64,000 nt of DNA, taken from contig JADKDM010000001.1 of NCBI GenBank assembly GCA_016714565.1, positions 248,001-312,000 on the forward strand, in the 5' to 3' direction. The notes beneath the pieces are model-generated. The model was given only the letters and a program-made list of their open reading frames with translations, was not told the DNA's origin and ran no database searches. The number at the start of each line of letters is the position of its first letter. Positions within the stretch are counted from its first letter, which is position 1. Both the position numbers and the translations under genes were made by a program. The stretch is from Candidatus Villigracilis propinquus. Lineage in GTDB: Bacteria; Chloroflexota; Anaerolineae; Anaerolineales; Villigracilaceae. Below, piece after piece: positions 51,728 through 60,848 of the stretch.

Positions 51728-51760
51728 CTGTGTACTTGTATACTTACACACGGAGCGAAT

Positions 51761-54190
51761 ATGAAGAGTCAAGCGGAAATTGTCATCATTGGCGGTGGGA
51801 TTTATGGTGCGCAGGTTGCTTATCATCTTGCGAAGAACGGGCGCAAGGATGTGGTCATTATTGAGAAGGGCGAGATCGCCAGCGGAGAGTCGTCTCACGC
51901 GGCTGGGTTGGTGACTCAATTTGCCACCTCGCAAGCCATGCTCCGATTCCGAATGTACAGCGTGCAGTTATATAAGGAACTGGGGCTGTTCGATACAGTT
52001 GGTAGTTTGCGCGTGGCTTCGAGTAAGGAACAGCTGCTTGAAATGGAACGCAGTGTCAGCCGTGCCAAGGCGTTGGGATTGGATTGTGAAGTGATCTCGC
52101 CGGAAGAGTCCAAACGCTATATGTCGCAGATTTCAGATAAAGATCTGTACGGCGGAATCTACCTTCCCGGTGATGGACAGCTTGACCCGTATACTACAAC
52201 CACATCCATGGCGAAGTTTGCCAAAGACCTCGGTGTGGAAATTTACACCAACACCCGCGTGACCGGAATCAAAGTGTCAGCGAAGGGAGAGGTCGAGGCG
52301 GTTGTAACAGATAAAGGTACGATACGATGCGAGATCATCATCAACGCGGCGGGGATGTGGGCGCCGCGTATCGCTGCCATGGCGGGGCTGCACGTCCCGA
52401 CCACTCCAGTGGATCATCAACATATTGCATTGCGGGCTGTACCAGGACATGAGTTCGATGCGACGACTCCGTGTTTGCGCGACCCCGATAATTTGGTGTA
52501 TATGCGTCAGGAGCAGGGCGGGTTGGTGATCGGCGGATATGAGCCGAAGCCTTTGCCGCGCTGGATCGATGGGACGCCGTGGGAACATGGCAGCAAGAGT
52601 TTCCCTGGCGATTTTGACCAATTTGAAATGCTTCTTGAGGGTGCAATTCGCCGTCTGCCGTTTTTGGATCAGGCAGGCATTATTACGTTGGTGCGTCACC
52701 CCGGCGCATATACGCCTGACTGCCAACCCTTGCTTGGACCAATGCCTGGTGTGAAGGGTTTCTGGATGATGGCGGGTATGTCATTGAATGGCTATGGCGG
52801 CGCAGGCGGCATGGGCAAGCTGATCGCGGAATGGATCATTGACGGCGAAGCGCCGATGGATATTTATGGCTATCGCGCCACACGCTTTGGAAATTATTAT
52901 TCCGATTTCAAGTATGCGGCGGAACGCACGATGGAAAGCGTGAAGTATTACTATCGCTTGCGCTTCCCAAATGATGAACATGAAAATGCACGTCCGCACC
53001 GCACCAGCCCGGTGCATTATCGTTTGATGGAAAATGGCGCGGTCTTCGGCGAGAAGTTCGGCTGGGAACGCGTGAACTACTTTGACCCCGGCAAGGAATG
53101 GCGCCGCATGGGCGAGGATCAACGTCAATGGGGGTGGACGAAGCCTCCGTACTTTGAGCGCCTGCGTGTGGAACATACAGCGACTCGCGAGCGTGTGGCG
53201 TTGTTTGACCTGACTTCGTTTGGGAAAATTGAAGTCAAAGGTAAAGGTGCGTTGCCTTTGTTGCAGAGATTGACCTCCAGCAATATTGATAAGCCTGTTG
53301 GCAGCGCAGTGTACACTCAATTTCTCAACAAGCGTGGCGGCATCGAATCAGACTTGACCGTAACGCGTTTGGGCGAAGAACATTTTTGGGTGATCACTGG
53401 CTCAGGCTTTATTGCCAATGATCATGCGCGAATTTTGATGCATGTCGACGAAGACGATGGCGAAGTATCCATCCGCGATATTACGCAGGAACATGCCTGT
53501 CTCGCGTTGTGGGGACCGAAATCCCGCGATGTGTTGAAGAAGATCACAAGCAGCGATGTCTCGAATGAAGGACATCCGTATTTGACCACGAAGCCCATCG
53601 TCATCAACGGCGTGAAGGTATTGGCGCAGCGTGTGAGCTACGCAGGTGAGATGGGCTGGGAGCTGTACATTCCCAACAACCGCGCCACAATGGTTTGGGA
53701 TATGCTCATTGAGGCAGGCAAGGAATTCGGAATGGAACTCGGCGGCTACAAAGTGCTCGATCCGTTGCGTTTGGAGAAAGGCTTCAAATATTTCACTGTA
53801 GACATTACTCCAACTGTCACGCCGTATGAAGCCGGTCTTGGATTCTGCGTTGATCTGAACAAAGGCGAATTTATTGGACGCGAAGCGTTAGTCAAACAAA
53901 AGGCAGAAGGAGTAAAACGCAAACTCTGCACACTGGTTCTGACCGATACGGAAGATTTCGTTCAGATCTATGGCGGCGAAGCGGTGCATCATGAAGGCAA
54001 GGTCATTACCCGCGTCCGCAGCGGCGGTTACGGCTTTACGGTGAAAAAGAATATTCTGTACGCCTTTTTGCCAATTGAATTAGCTGTGAAAGGCAATCGT
54101 TTTATGATCGAATTGATCGAAGGCAACCGCGAAGCAGAAGTAACAGCGCCTGTACTATATGACCCAAAAAGTGAGAAGCTGAAAGGGTAG
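51761..54190 (+). CDS. DMGDH/sarcosine-dehydrogenase-like flavoprotein (DAO + GcvT), copy 2
   Basis: This 809-residue paralogue of the 47405-49837 protein has the same domain order. The FAD motif is IIGGGIYGAQVAYHL, and ESSHAAGLVTQF follows with His 46 at the flavin-linking place. The GcvT part has LNKRGGIESDLTVTRL, LALWGPKSRDVL, GEMGWELYIP and GLGFCVDLNKGEFIGREALVKQ. The flavin region and much of the substrate-side sequence differ from copy 1 (GSTWHSAG against GESSHAAG), so the two probably act on different N-methyl compounds. It starts 71 bases after the DeoR gene and is followed at 15 bases by the PfkB-like gene. Confidence 0.87.
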   Translation: MKSQAEIVIIGGGIYGAQVAYHLAKNGRKDVVIIEKGEIASGESSHAAGLVTQFATSQAMLRFRMYSVQLYKELGLFDTVGSLRVASSKEQLLEMERSVSRAKALGLDCEVISPEESKRYMSQISDKDLYGGIYLPGDGQLDPYTTTTSMAKFAKDLGVEIYTNTRVTGIKVSAKGEVEAVVTDKGTIRCEIIINAAGMWAPRIAAMAGLHVPTTPVDHQHIALRAVPGHEFDATTPCLRDPDNLVYMRQEQGGLVIGGYEPKPLPRWIDGTPWEHGSKSFPGDFDQFEMLLEGAIRRLPFLDQAGIITLVRHPGAYTPDCQPLLGPMPGVKGFWMMAGMSLNGYGGAGGMGKLIAEWIIDGEAPMDIYGYRATRFGNYYSDFKYAAERTMESVKYYYRLRFPNDEHENARPHRTSPVHYRLMENGAVFGEKFGWERVNYFDPGKEWRRMGEDQRQWGWTKPPYFERLRVEHTATRERVALFDLTSFGKIEVKGKGALPLLQRLTSSNIDKPVGSAVYTQFLNKRGGIESDLTVTRLGEEHFWVITGSGFIANDHARILMHVDEDDGEVSIRDITQEHACLALWGPKSRDVLKKITSSDVSNEGHPYLTTKPIVINGVKVLAQRVSYAGEMGWELYIPNNRATMVWDMLIEAGKEFGMELGGYKVLDPLRLEKGFKYFTVDITPTVTPYEAGLGFCVDLNKGEFIGREALVKQKAEGVKRKLCTLVLTDTEDFVQIYGGEAVHHEGKVITRVRSGGYGFTVKKNILYAFLPIELAVKGNRFMIELIEGNREAEVTAPVLYDPKSEKLKG

Positions 54191-54205
54191 CCCATCGGCT
54201 ATGTT

Positions 54206-55300
54206 ATGGTAAAGAAGAACCCCAATCCTTCATACATCGGCTTCGGCATGTTGACGCCTGTGTACATCATGGCGCTGGACAAGCTGCCGAGGCTCAATAC
54301 TGGCGCGATCGTGCATCAGGTCAGCGAGTATGTTTATGACGACGCGGCGATCATTGCCTGTAATCTCAGCCAGTGGGGAGTCTCTTCTGCGATGATTGGT
54401 ACCGCGGTGGGTGATGACCTTCTCGGTCATCATGTTGCGGATACATTGCAAAAGATGGGTGTTCAAGGCAAGGTTCGTTTTACAGAGAAATACAAAACAC
54501 CTCTTGAAGTTAACGTCTCGGATAAAAAAGGCGCGCGTACTTATTTCTGGCAGCGTTCCGACGAGATATTGAATACGCTGGATACCGCAGACCTTTCATT
54601 AATTAAGAAATCCAAATTGCTGTATGTGGATTGGTATGATGGCGATACCCACGTGCTGCGCGCCATGGAAGAGGCGCATCGCCATAGCGTACCTGTCTTC
54701 CTCAATTTTGAACATGGGCATCAACATCCTGAACTGCTTAAAAAATATTCAGGTCTGGTTACAGTTTGCCAGGCGGTGACAGATGCCGCGCAGATCGGGA
54801 AGAAACAGGCCATGTTAGGCGTGGCGCGCAAATTGATTAACTCTGGTATAAAGACTGCCATCATCACCATGGCCAGCCAGGGCTGTATGGTGGTGCAGGG
54901 TGATGAGATCATCCGTGCGTATGCGCCCAAGGTGAAAGCAGTGGATGCCTCCGGCGCTGGCGCAACCTTTTCATCGGGTTATGTGTATGGGTATCTCAAT
55001 GGATGGAGCCTTGAGGAAACGGTTCGCTTTGCGATTGCGGCGGCTTCACTCAAAGTCACGCGCTCAGGGCTGAAGATGTTCCCCGTGCAGCAGATATTGG
55101 GATTGGCTCGTACGATTCGCATCGAGCGTATGATCTATCGCGGCGACCAGTTCCGCACGATCCGCAAGTTCCTGCATATTCCACAGAGCAACCCGATCGT
55201 CAACAATGCCCTGGTCAAGGAAAGCCAGAAGCTGGCGGAAAGAATTTTGCCGAAGAAGAAAATAGAACGCAGAAAGATCAAGAGATCACTGGTTGATTAA
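54206..55300 (+). CDS. PfkB-family kinase-like protein lacking the catalytic Asp
   Basis: This 364-residue protein has the ribokinase/PfkB fold pattern: GTAVGDDLLGHHVADTLQKMGV near the N terminus and a nucleotide-binding C-terminal half. At the second signature, where the family has DTxGAGDxF, it reads VDASGAGATFSSGY. The catalytic base is Ala 253, encoded by GCA at about 54962-54964. The anion-hole GAG is kept. A 60-residue basic tail follows the domain. It may be an inactive binding or regulatory relative, or use another base. It sits between the flavoprotein and MttB-like genes with short gaps, and no clear ribosome site is seen. Confidence 0.75.
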   Translation: MVKKNPNPSYIGFGMLTPVYIMALDKLPRLNTGAIVHQVSEYVYDDAAIIACNLSQWGVSSAMIGTAVGDDLLGHHVADTLQKMGVQGKVRFTEKYKTPLEVNVSDKKGARTYFWQRSDEILNTLDTADLSLIKKSKLLYVDWYDGDTHVLRAMEEAHRHSVPVFLNFEHGHQHPELLKKYSGLVTVCQAVTDAAQIGKKQAMLGVARKLINSGIKTAIITMASQGCMVVQGDEIIRAYAPKVKAVDASGAGATFSSGYVYGYLNGWSLEETVRFAIAAASLKVTRSGLKMFPVQQILGLARTIRIERMIYRGDQFRTIRKFLHIPQSNPIVNNALVKESQKLAERILPKKKIERRKIKRSLVD

Positions 55301-55326
55301 AAAATTTATCAATAAGGATGTATCCC

Positions 55327-56763
55327 ATGTCATTTGCTGCTCTTCTCACTCAGGAACAAGTTGAACGAATTCATGATGCCTCGTTGGAGTTATTGGAAGA
55401 CGTTGGTTTGAAGGTGCGTTACGAGCCCGCGCGTGAGCTTTTCAAAAAGAACGGGTGCGTTGTGGAAGAGGAACGGGTTAAATTTCCACGGGCGGTTGTG
55501 GAAAAATTCCGCAAGATGGTTCCGCCCACGTTTACTTTTCACGGGCGCGACCCGAAATTCGACAAGACGATCCCGCAGGATAGCCCGGTCATTGTAACGG
55601 CGAGTTCTGCTCCAGATATTATCGACCCAGTGACCGGCGTGGAAAGACGCGCAGAGTCAAAAGATATCGCGCGGATCGCACATCTGATCAATGAACTGCC
55701 GGGCTATGACATCTTCTCCATTTCCACACTTGCGGATGACGCGCCTGCGGATCAATTCACAATCTCGCGCCTGTATCCGTCCATCAAGTATTGTCTTAAA
55801 CCGATCCGTGTCACCACGACGGACCATAAAGATACGCTGGCTGTGATGGAAATGGCGTACATGGTGGCGGGCGGCAAGGATGCGTACAAGGAGCATCCGT
55901 TTCTGACGCATCATTATTGCCCCGTGGTTTCGCCGCTGACGATGGATAACCTCTCCACTGAAAATGTGATGTTCTTTGCTGGGGAGGGTCTGCCTGTGTA
56001 CCCGACCATTGTTCCGAATGCAGGGCTGACTTCGCCCATGTCTATGGCAGGGACTCTGGCGCAGGGCAATGCGGAATTTTTGTCCGCTTTGGTGTTGATG
56101 CAGATGGTGAAGGAAGGCACACCGACGATCTATGCCACGCTTGCCACTGTTGCTGATATGCGCAGCGGAGCGTACACATCGGGCGCCATTGAGTGCGGTA
56201 TGCTGCACATGGCATTCGCGCAGATGGCTCGTTTTTATAATGTCCCTGCTGGTGGGTATGTAGGCCTGACCAATGCCAAGGTGAACGATGCCCAGTCTGG
56301 TTACGAAACAGGCATGTCTGGCATTGCCGGTTTACTGGGTGGTATGGATATGTTCAATATCGGCGGATTGATCGACGCCTTGAAGACTTTTGATTTTGCG
56401 AAGGCGGTCATTGACGATGAGATGGCACAGATGATGAAACGATTAAAGCGCGGAGTCAGTTTTGCAGAGGAAGACCTTGCGCTCAATTTGATAAAGGAAG
56501 TTGGTCCTGGCGGTTCATTTATCGTTGCCAAGCACACAATGAGCCGCATGAAGACCGAGGCAGTCATGACAAAAATGGCTGATCGCGACGCCCGTACCGC
56601 TTGGGTAAAGAAAGGCTCGATGGATATTCAAGCCCGCGCCATGAAGAAAGTGAAGGAAGTTATGGTGAATAACACCACGTCATTTATATCTCCTGAATTG
56701 GATGAAAAACTTCGGGCTGCATTCCCTGGCATGGTACCCGGCATGTTGGAGCCGATTGAGTAA
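55327..56763 (+). CDS. MttB-superfamily methyltransferase without pyrrolysine
   Basis: This 478-residue protein is of the trimethylamine methyltransferase MttB superfamily, with a TIM-barrel core. Visible family sequence includes GLTSPMSMAGTLAQGNAEFLSALVL, and GYVGLTNAKVNDAQSGYETGMSGIAG. There is no in-frame TAG, so it has no pyrrolysine. Non-Pyl members such as the glycine betaine methyltransferase MtgB move a methyl group from quaternary amines to a corrinoid protein. No corrinoid protein gene is in the window. I chose ATG 55327, since the AAGGA at 55314-55318 is too close to ATG 55318. Confidence 0.88.
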   Translation: MSFAALLTQEQVERIHDASLELLEDVGLKVRYEPARELFKKNGCVVEEERVKFPRAVVEKFRKMVPPTFTFHGRDPKFDKTIPQDSPVIVTASSAPDIIDPVTGVERRAESKDIARIAHLINELPGYDIFSISTLADDAPADQFTISRLYPSIKYCLKPIRVTTTDHKDTLAVMEMAYMVAGGKDAYKEHPFLTHHYCPVVSPLTMDNLSTENVMFFAGEGLPVYPTIVPNAGLTSPMSMAGTLAQGNAEFLSALVLMQMVKEGTPTIYATLATVADMRSGAYTSGAIECGMLHMAFAQMARFYNVPAGGYVGLTNAKVNDAQSGYETGMSGIAGLLGGMDMFNIGGLIDALKTFDFAKAVIDDEMAQMMKRLKRGVSFAEEDLALNLIKEVGPGGSFIVAKHTMSRMKTEAVMTKMADRDARTAWVKKGSMDIQARAMKKVKEVMVNNTTSFISPELDEKLRAAFPGMVPGMLEPIE

Positions 56764-56810
56764 CTTGAAATTGTCATTTCCGGGGGACGGCATTTTATTT
56801 TGGAGAGTGT

Positions 56811-57431
56811 ATGTTTAGGTTATTCAAGCGTCGTGAAGATGTATTTCAAAAATTGATCGAGGAGCAGGCTTCACTTACCTATGAATCGCTGAAACTGCTG
56901 GTGAAGTATCTGGAGACAGGTGATTCTGAAGTTGCGGAGCAGCTTTCCATCAAGGAAAAGGAGGCGGATGAAGTTCGCCGCATCCTGATCGATGAATTGA
57001 ATCGCACCTTTGTTACGCCGTTTGACCGTGAGGATATTTTCGCCCTTTCCCGTTCTATTGACGATGTAGTAGATTACGCAGACAGCACCGTGATCGAAAT
57101 GGTGATCCTCAAGGTGAGTTCCACACCGTATATGTTGAGGATCGCATCTCTCTTGAAGGATGCAGCTTATGAGATCTGGCATGCAGTTCAGCGCCTGCCA
57201 AATCATCCAAAAGTTGCCATTGACCACGCCCAGCGCGCGAAAGCGCTGGAGAACCGTGTGGAAGCCGTTTACCGCGAAGCAGTTGCAGACTTGTTCAGCG
57301 GACCTGAAGACCTGCATCATGTAGTTGAAATGTTGAAGCTGCGCGAAGTGTATCGTCACCTTTCCAATGCGGCAGACCGTGGAGACGAGGCTGCGAACAT
57401 TATTGCAGATATTGTTGTAAAGAAAACTTAA
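56811..57431 (+). CDS. DUF47/PhoU-like protein
   Basis: This 206-residue all-helical protein has the DUF47 pattern: FRLFKRREDVFQKLIEEQA, a REDIFALSRSIDDVVDYAD motif of metal-binding acids, and LREVYRHLSNAADRGDEAANIIADIVVK. It is encoded directly before a PiT transporter, the usual partner, whose activity it is thought to control. TGGAGAG precedes ATG 56811. It may be transcribed with the MttB-like gene 47 bases upstream. Confidence 0.92.
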   Translation: MFRLFKRREDVFQKLIEEQASLTYESLKLLVKYLETGDSEVAEQLSIKEKEADEVRRILIDELNRTFVTPFDREDIFALSRSIDDVVDYADSTVIEMVILKVSSTPYMLRIASLLKDAAYEIWHAVQRLPNHPKVAIDHAQRAKALENRVEAVYREAVADLFSGPEDLHHVVEMLKLREVYRHLSNAADRGDEAANIIADIVVKKT

Positions 57432-57441
57432 CAGGGTGTTA

Positions 57442-58434
57442 ATGTCTTCTGAATTGATCCTTGTTATTATTTTGGCGTTGGTTTTTGAATTTATAAATGG
57501 AATGCGAGATTCAAGTAATATTGTTGCGACCATGATCTCCTCGCGGGCTTTCACGCCGCGAGTGGCTCTGGGAATAACCGCAGTGGCAGAATTTGCAGCC
57601 CCCTTTCTGTTTGGTACGGTGGTTGCGAAAACGGTTGGTAATTCCATTGTGGATTCAAGCGTATTAACGTTAAGAATGATTATTGCCTGCCTGATCGGTA
57701 CGTTGATCTGGAATTTGGTTACCTGGTTTTTTAGCATTCCGAGCAGTTCAACCCATGCATTGATTGGTGGCTTGTTAGGTTCGATATTCGTTGCGGCAGG
57801 TGTGAATGCCATAAAGCTTAATGGTGTATATAGGGTGATCATTGCCCTGTTTGCTTCTCCTGTCCTTGGGTTTGTGGTTGGTTTTTTGGTGCTGCGTCTT
57901 ATTTATTTGTTGTCCTGGAACGCATCCCCGAACATTAACAGTCTTTTTAAACAGGGACAGATCGTGACGGCCTTATCGCTGGCGTTTAGTTATGGAACGA
58001 ATGATGCACAGAAGACAATGGGCATCATTACTCTTAGCCTTGTGATACATGGTGCGCTTAAGGAGTTTTCCGTGCCAATATGGGTTATTATCATTAGTGC
58101 AATGGCTATGACCCTGGGTTCATTCTTAGGCGGCTGGCGCATGATTCGCGCTTTGGGCTCGAAGTTTTATAAGATCCGTCCTGTGCATAGTTTTGCAGCA
58201 CAAATGACATCGGCTTTTGTAATATTGCTGGCTTCTCTGGTCGGCGTGCCGGTCAGCACTACACAGGTTGTCAGTTCCGGGATTGTTGGTGTAGGCGCCT
58301 CTGAGCGATTTGGAAAAGTGCGCTGGACCGTCGTGAGTGATATTATCACTGCCTGGGTGATCACCATTCCGGTCAGTGCGTTGATCTCGGCAGGTGTTTA
58401 TTGGTTTATCATTCATATAACGGGAAGTGGGTAG
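57442..58434 (+). CDS. PiT-family inorganic phosphate transporter
   Basis: This 330-residue membrane protein has about ten helices. The two PiT signature repeats read FINGMRDSSNIVATMISSRA and SYGTNDAQKTMGIITLSL. PSSSTHALIGGLLG and VPVSTTQVVSSGIVGVG are the matching inner motifs. It imports phosphate, usually as a metal-phosphate complex with protons. I chose ATG 57442 over GTG 57436 because of the AGGG at 57433-57436. It forms a pair with the DUF47 gene 10 bases before it. Confidence 0.92.
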   Translation: MSSELILVIILALVFEFINGMRDSSNIVATMISSRAFTPRVALGITAVAEFAAPFLFGTVVAKTVGNSIVDSSVLTLRMIIACLIGTLIWNLVTWFFSIPSSSTHALIGGLLGSIFVAAGVNAIKLNGVYRVIIALFASPVLGFVVGFLVLRLIYLLSWNASPNINSLFKQGQIVTALSLAFSYGTNDAQKTMGIITLSLVIHGALKEFSVPIWVIIISAMAMTLGSFLGGWRMIRALGSKFYKIRPVHSFAAQMTSAFVILLASLVGVPVSTTQVVSSGIVGVGASERFGKVRWTVVSDIITAWVITIPVSALISAGVYWFIIHITGSG

Positions 58435-58473
58435 TTGTGTGAATTTGTTTTGTTCATTCATTCAAAGCGTAGT

Positions 58474-58502
58474 TTGACTTTGAATATTGATAATGCTAAA
58501 AT
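58474..58502 (+). promoter_or_regulatory. Promoter of the ABC transporter operon
   Basis: TTGACT (58474-58479) and TAAAAT (58497-58502) are 17 bases apart. The leader would be about 90 bases long. Confidence 0.55.
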
Positions 58503-58548
58503 GTTAACGATTTATTAACAGATTGGAGGTGCAAGGAGAGAGTTCCTG

Positions 58549-58578
58549 ATGATCGAATCATTTGCCAAATCAGACTAA
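58549..58578 (+). CDS. Possible 9-residue leader peptide upstream of the binding-protein gene
   Basis: An ATG at 58549 encodes MIESFAKSD and stops at TAA. AAGGAG (58533-58538) is correctly placed 10 bases before it, and the binding-protein ATG has its own AGGAG site at 58586-58590. It may be a chance open frame. Confidence 0.3.
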   Translation: MIESFAKSD

Positions 58579-58601
58579 TATCATATAGGAGATAGAGAGA
58601 A

Positions 58602-59789
58602 ATGCGTACTAAGAATTTTGCTTATCACTTGCTTGCCCTGTTCGTAATTGCAGCTACATTGTTGGCTGCCTGCGGCGCTCCTTCTGCTACTGAAGTTCCT
58701 GCCGCTGCAACTGACGCTCCCGCTGCTGCAACTGATGCTCCTGCCGCCACTGAAGCTCCTGCTGCTGACCCAATGGCTGAGCTTATTGCCGCCGCTCAGG
58801 CTGAAGGCACACTCACAACAATCGCATTGCCCCATGACTGGTGCAATTACGGTGAAGCCATTGAAACCTTCAAAGCCAAGTATGGCCTCGAAGTCAATGA
58901 ATTGAATCCCGATGCCGGCTCCGGCGATGAGATCGAAGCCATCAAGGCCAACAAGGATAACACTGGTCCTCAGGCTCCTGATGTGATCGATGTTGGTTTC
59001 GCTTTTGGTGAATCCTCCAAGGCCGAAGGTTTGATTCAACCTTACAAGGTTTCTACCTGGGATTCCATCCCCGCCGAAGCCAAGGATGCTGAAGGGTACT
59101 GGTATGGCGATTACTATGGTGTTTTGTCCTTCCTTGTGAACACCGATGTTCAGCCCGACGTTCCCCAGGACTGGGCTGATCTCCTTGATCCAAAATACAA
59201 TGGACAGGTTGCCCTCTCTGGCGATCCCCGCACATCTAATCAGGCTATCCAGACCGTTTACGCTGCCTCCCTTGCGAATGGTGGCTCTCTCGATGATGCC
59301 CAAGCCGGCCTCGATTACTTTGCTCAGTTGAATACAGCTGGCAACCTCGTTCCGTTGATTGCCAATAACGGTTTGGTCGCCACTGGTGAAACTGCTGTCC
59401 GCATTACCTGGGACTATAACGCTCTTGCCGCTGTGGATTCCTTCGAAGGCAATCCCAAGGCTGAGGTTGTCATTCCTGCCACTGGCCGCTTTGCTGGTGT
59501 GTATGTTCAGGCGATCAGCGCATATGCTCCGCACCCCAATGCTGCCAAGTTGTGGATGGAATTCCTCTATTCAGACGAAGGTCAGACTATTTGGATGAAG
59601 GGCTACTGCCATCCAATCCGCGAAGCTGACATGCGCGAACGCGGTGTCATCCCCGCCGACTTGCTCGCCAAGCTGCCCGATGTCTCCGGCGCAGTCTTCC
59701 CCTCCCTTGCCCAGCTCAATGCTGCAAAGGACTTGATTGTGGCGAATTGGGACAGCACAGTTGGTGCTGACGTTCAAGCCGCTCCGTAA
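58602..59789 (+). CDS. ABC transporter substrate-binding lipoprotein
   Basis: This 395-residue protein has a signal peptide with the lipobox LAAC (Cys 24) and an Ala/Thr/Pro stalk (about 28-60). A type 1 solute-binding domain follows with APDVIDVGFAFGESSKAEGLIQPYK, YYGVLSFLVNTDV, DWADLLDPKYNGQVALSGDPR and NAAKLWMEFLYSDEGQTIW. The fold is that of the iron(III)/polyamine/2-aminoethylphosphonate binding proteins. With a hydrolase of the alkaline phosphatase superfamily at the end of the operon and PiT genes before it, an organophosphorus ligand is plausible. Confidence 0.85.
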   Translation: MRTKNFAYHLLALFVIAATLLAACGAPSATEVPAAATDAPAAATDAPAATEAPAADPMAELIAAAQAEGTLTTIALPHDWCNYGEAIETFKAKYGLEVNELNPDAGSGDEIEAIKANKDNTGPQAPDVIDVGFAFGESSKAEGLIQPYKVSTWDSIPAEAKDAEGYWYGDYYGVLSFLVNTDVQPDVPQDWADLLDPKYNGQVALSGDPRTSNQAIQTVYAASLANGGSLDDAQAGLDYFAQLNTAGNLVPLIANNGLVATGETAVRITWDYNALAAVDSFEGNPKAEVVIPATGRFAGVYVQAISAYAPHPNAAKLWMEFLYSDEGQTIWMKGYCHPIREADMRERGVIPADLLAKLPDVSGAVFPSLAQLNAAKDLIVANWDSTVGADVQAAP

Positions 59790-59812
59790 TAAAGCGATTT
59801 TGGTGTAATAAA

Positions 59813-59842
59813 GCGAGACCCTGCCATTTGGCGGGGTCTCGC
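59813..59842 (+). terminator. Hairpin between binding-protein and permease genes
   Basis: The stem GCGAGACCC/GGGTCTCGC, with inner GCC/GGC, is stable but lacks a T run. Such hairpins often keep the binding protein at a higher level than the permeases. A direct repeat GTAATAAAGCGA lies just upstream. Confidence 0.6.
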
Positions 59843-59957
59843 CATAGCAAGAGATAATGCCAGTTGCGTAAATTTCTAAACTTGTGCAGTGAAGTGGAAA
59901 GTATTTATTTTGTTTAGTAAATTATGCAATACCCCTGTACGTTGAGGTAAATAAATA

Positions 59958-60848
59958 ATGGCCCAAACTGCTCTTAACCCAAAAGCCCCAGCTCCTGTTT
60001 CAGATTGGAAAAGATGGATTGGCGTGATCCCATTTTTTCTATTTGCAATTCTATTTCTTGTTTTACCATCTCTGCGCCTGATTGCCGGGAGTTTTACAGA
60101 TAGTGCCGGTCAGTTTACCTTTGCAAACATCCTTCAACTTTTTCAGGAGCAATCCATCCTGGATGCGTACTGGTTGAGTATTCGCATTAGCGCGGCAACG
60201 GCGATCGGCGGCGGCATTTTTGGCTTTTTGCTTGCGTACTCTGTGACAGTAGGTGGATTGCCCAAACCATTGCGATCCGCGTTGATTACGTTTTCGGGGG
60301 TGGCATCCAACTTTGCCGGTGTTCCGCTGGCTTTTGCTTTTATTGCCACTCTTGGACGTACTGGTTTTGTAACCGCACTAATAAAGAGTTTATTTGGGGT
60401 TAATTTATATCAACAAACAAATTTTGACCTATACAGCTTTTGGGGCTTGAGCCTAACATACATGTATTTCCAATTCCCGCTTATGGTTCTCATTATGGCA
60501 CCCGCCTTGGATGGGCTGAAGCGTGAATGGCGGGAAGCTGCTGAAAATCTTGGAGCGAGTACCACTCAATATTGGCTTCGTATTGCCTTTCCGGTTTTAC
60601 TCCCCTCGATTCTCGGTTCCATGATCCTGTTGTTTGGAAATGCTTTTGGCGCCTATGCCACAGCCTATGCTCTTACAGGCGGCAGATTGGGAATTATTAC
60701 CATTCAGATTGGTGCCCAGATCCGTGGTGATGTTCTTCATAATCCCGGGCTTGGTTATGCCATGGCGATGGGAATGGTTGTTATTATGGCCATTTCATTG
60801 GTGGGATATTCATGGCTTCAGAAAAGATCGGAAAGGTGGTTAAGATGA
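59958..60848 (+). CDS. ABC transporter permease 1
   Basis: This 296-residue protein has six membrane helices. It carries the EAA loop REAAENLGASTTQYWLRIAFPVLLPSI that docks to the ATPase. The family is the PotB/PhnU-like binding-protein-dependent permeases. Its stop overlaps the next ATG by 4 bases (ATGA). Confidence 0.9.
   Translation: MAQTALNPKAPAPVSDWKRWIGVIPFFLFAILFLVLPSLRLIAGSFTDSAGQFTFANILQLFQEQSILDAYWLSIRISAATAIGGGIFGFLLAYSVTVGGLPKPLRSALITFSGVASNFAGVPLAFAFIATLGRTGFVTALIKSLFGVNLYQQTNFDLYSFWGLSLTYMYFQFPLMVLIMAPALDGLKREWREAAENLGASTTQYWLRIAFPVLLPSILGSMILLFGNAFGAYATAYALTGGRLGIITIQIGAQIRGDVLHNPGLGYAMAMGMVVIMAISLVGYSWLQKRSERWLR

Noticed and set aside
55327..56763. Pyrrolysine-containing trimethylamine methyltransferase
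   Set aside because: The open frame runs at full family length with no in-frame TAG, so it belongs to the non-pyrrolysine branch.
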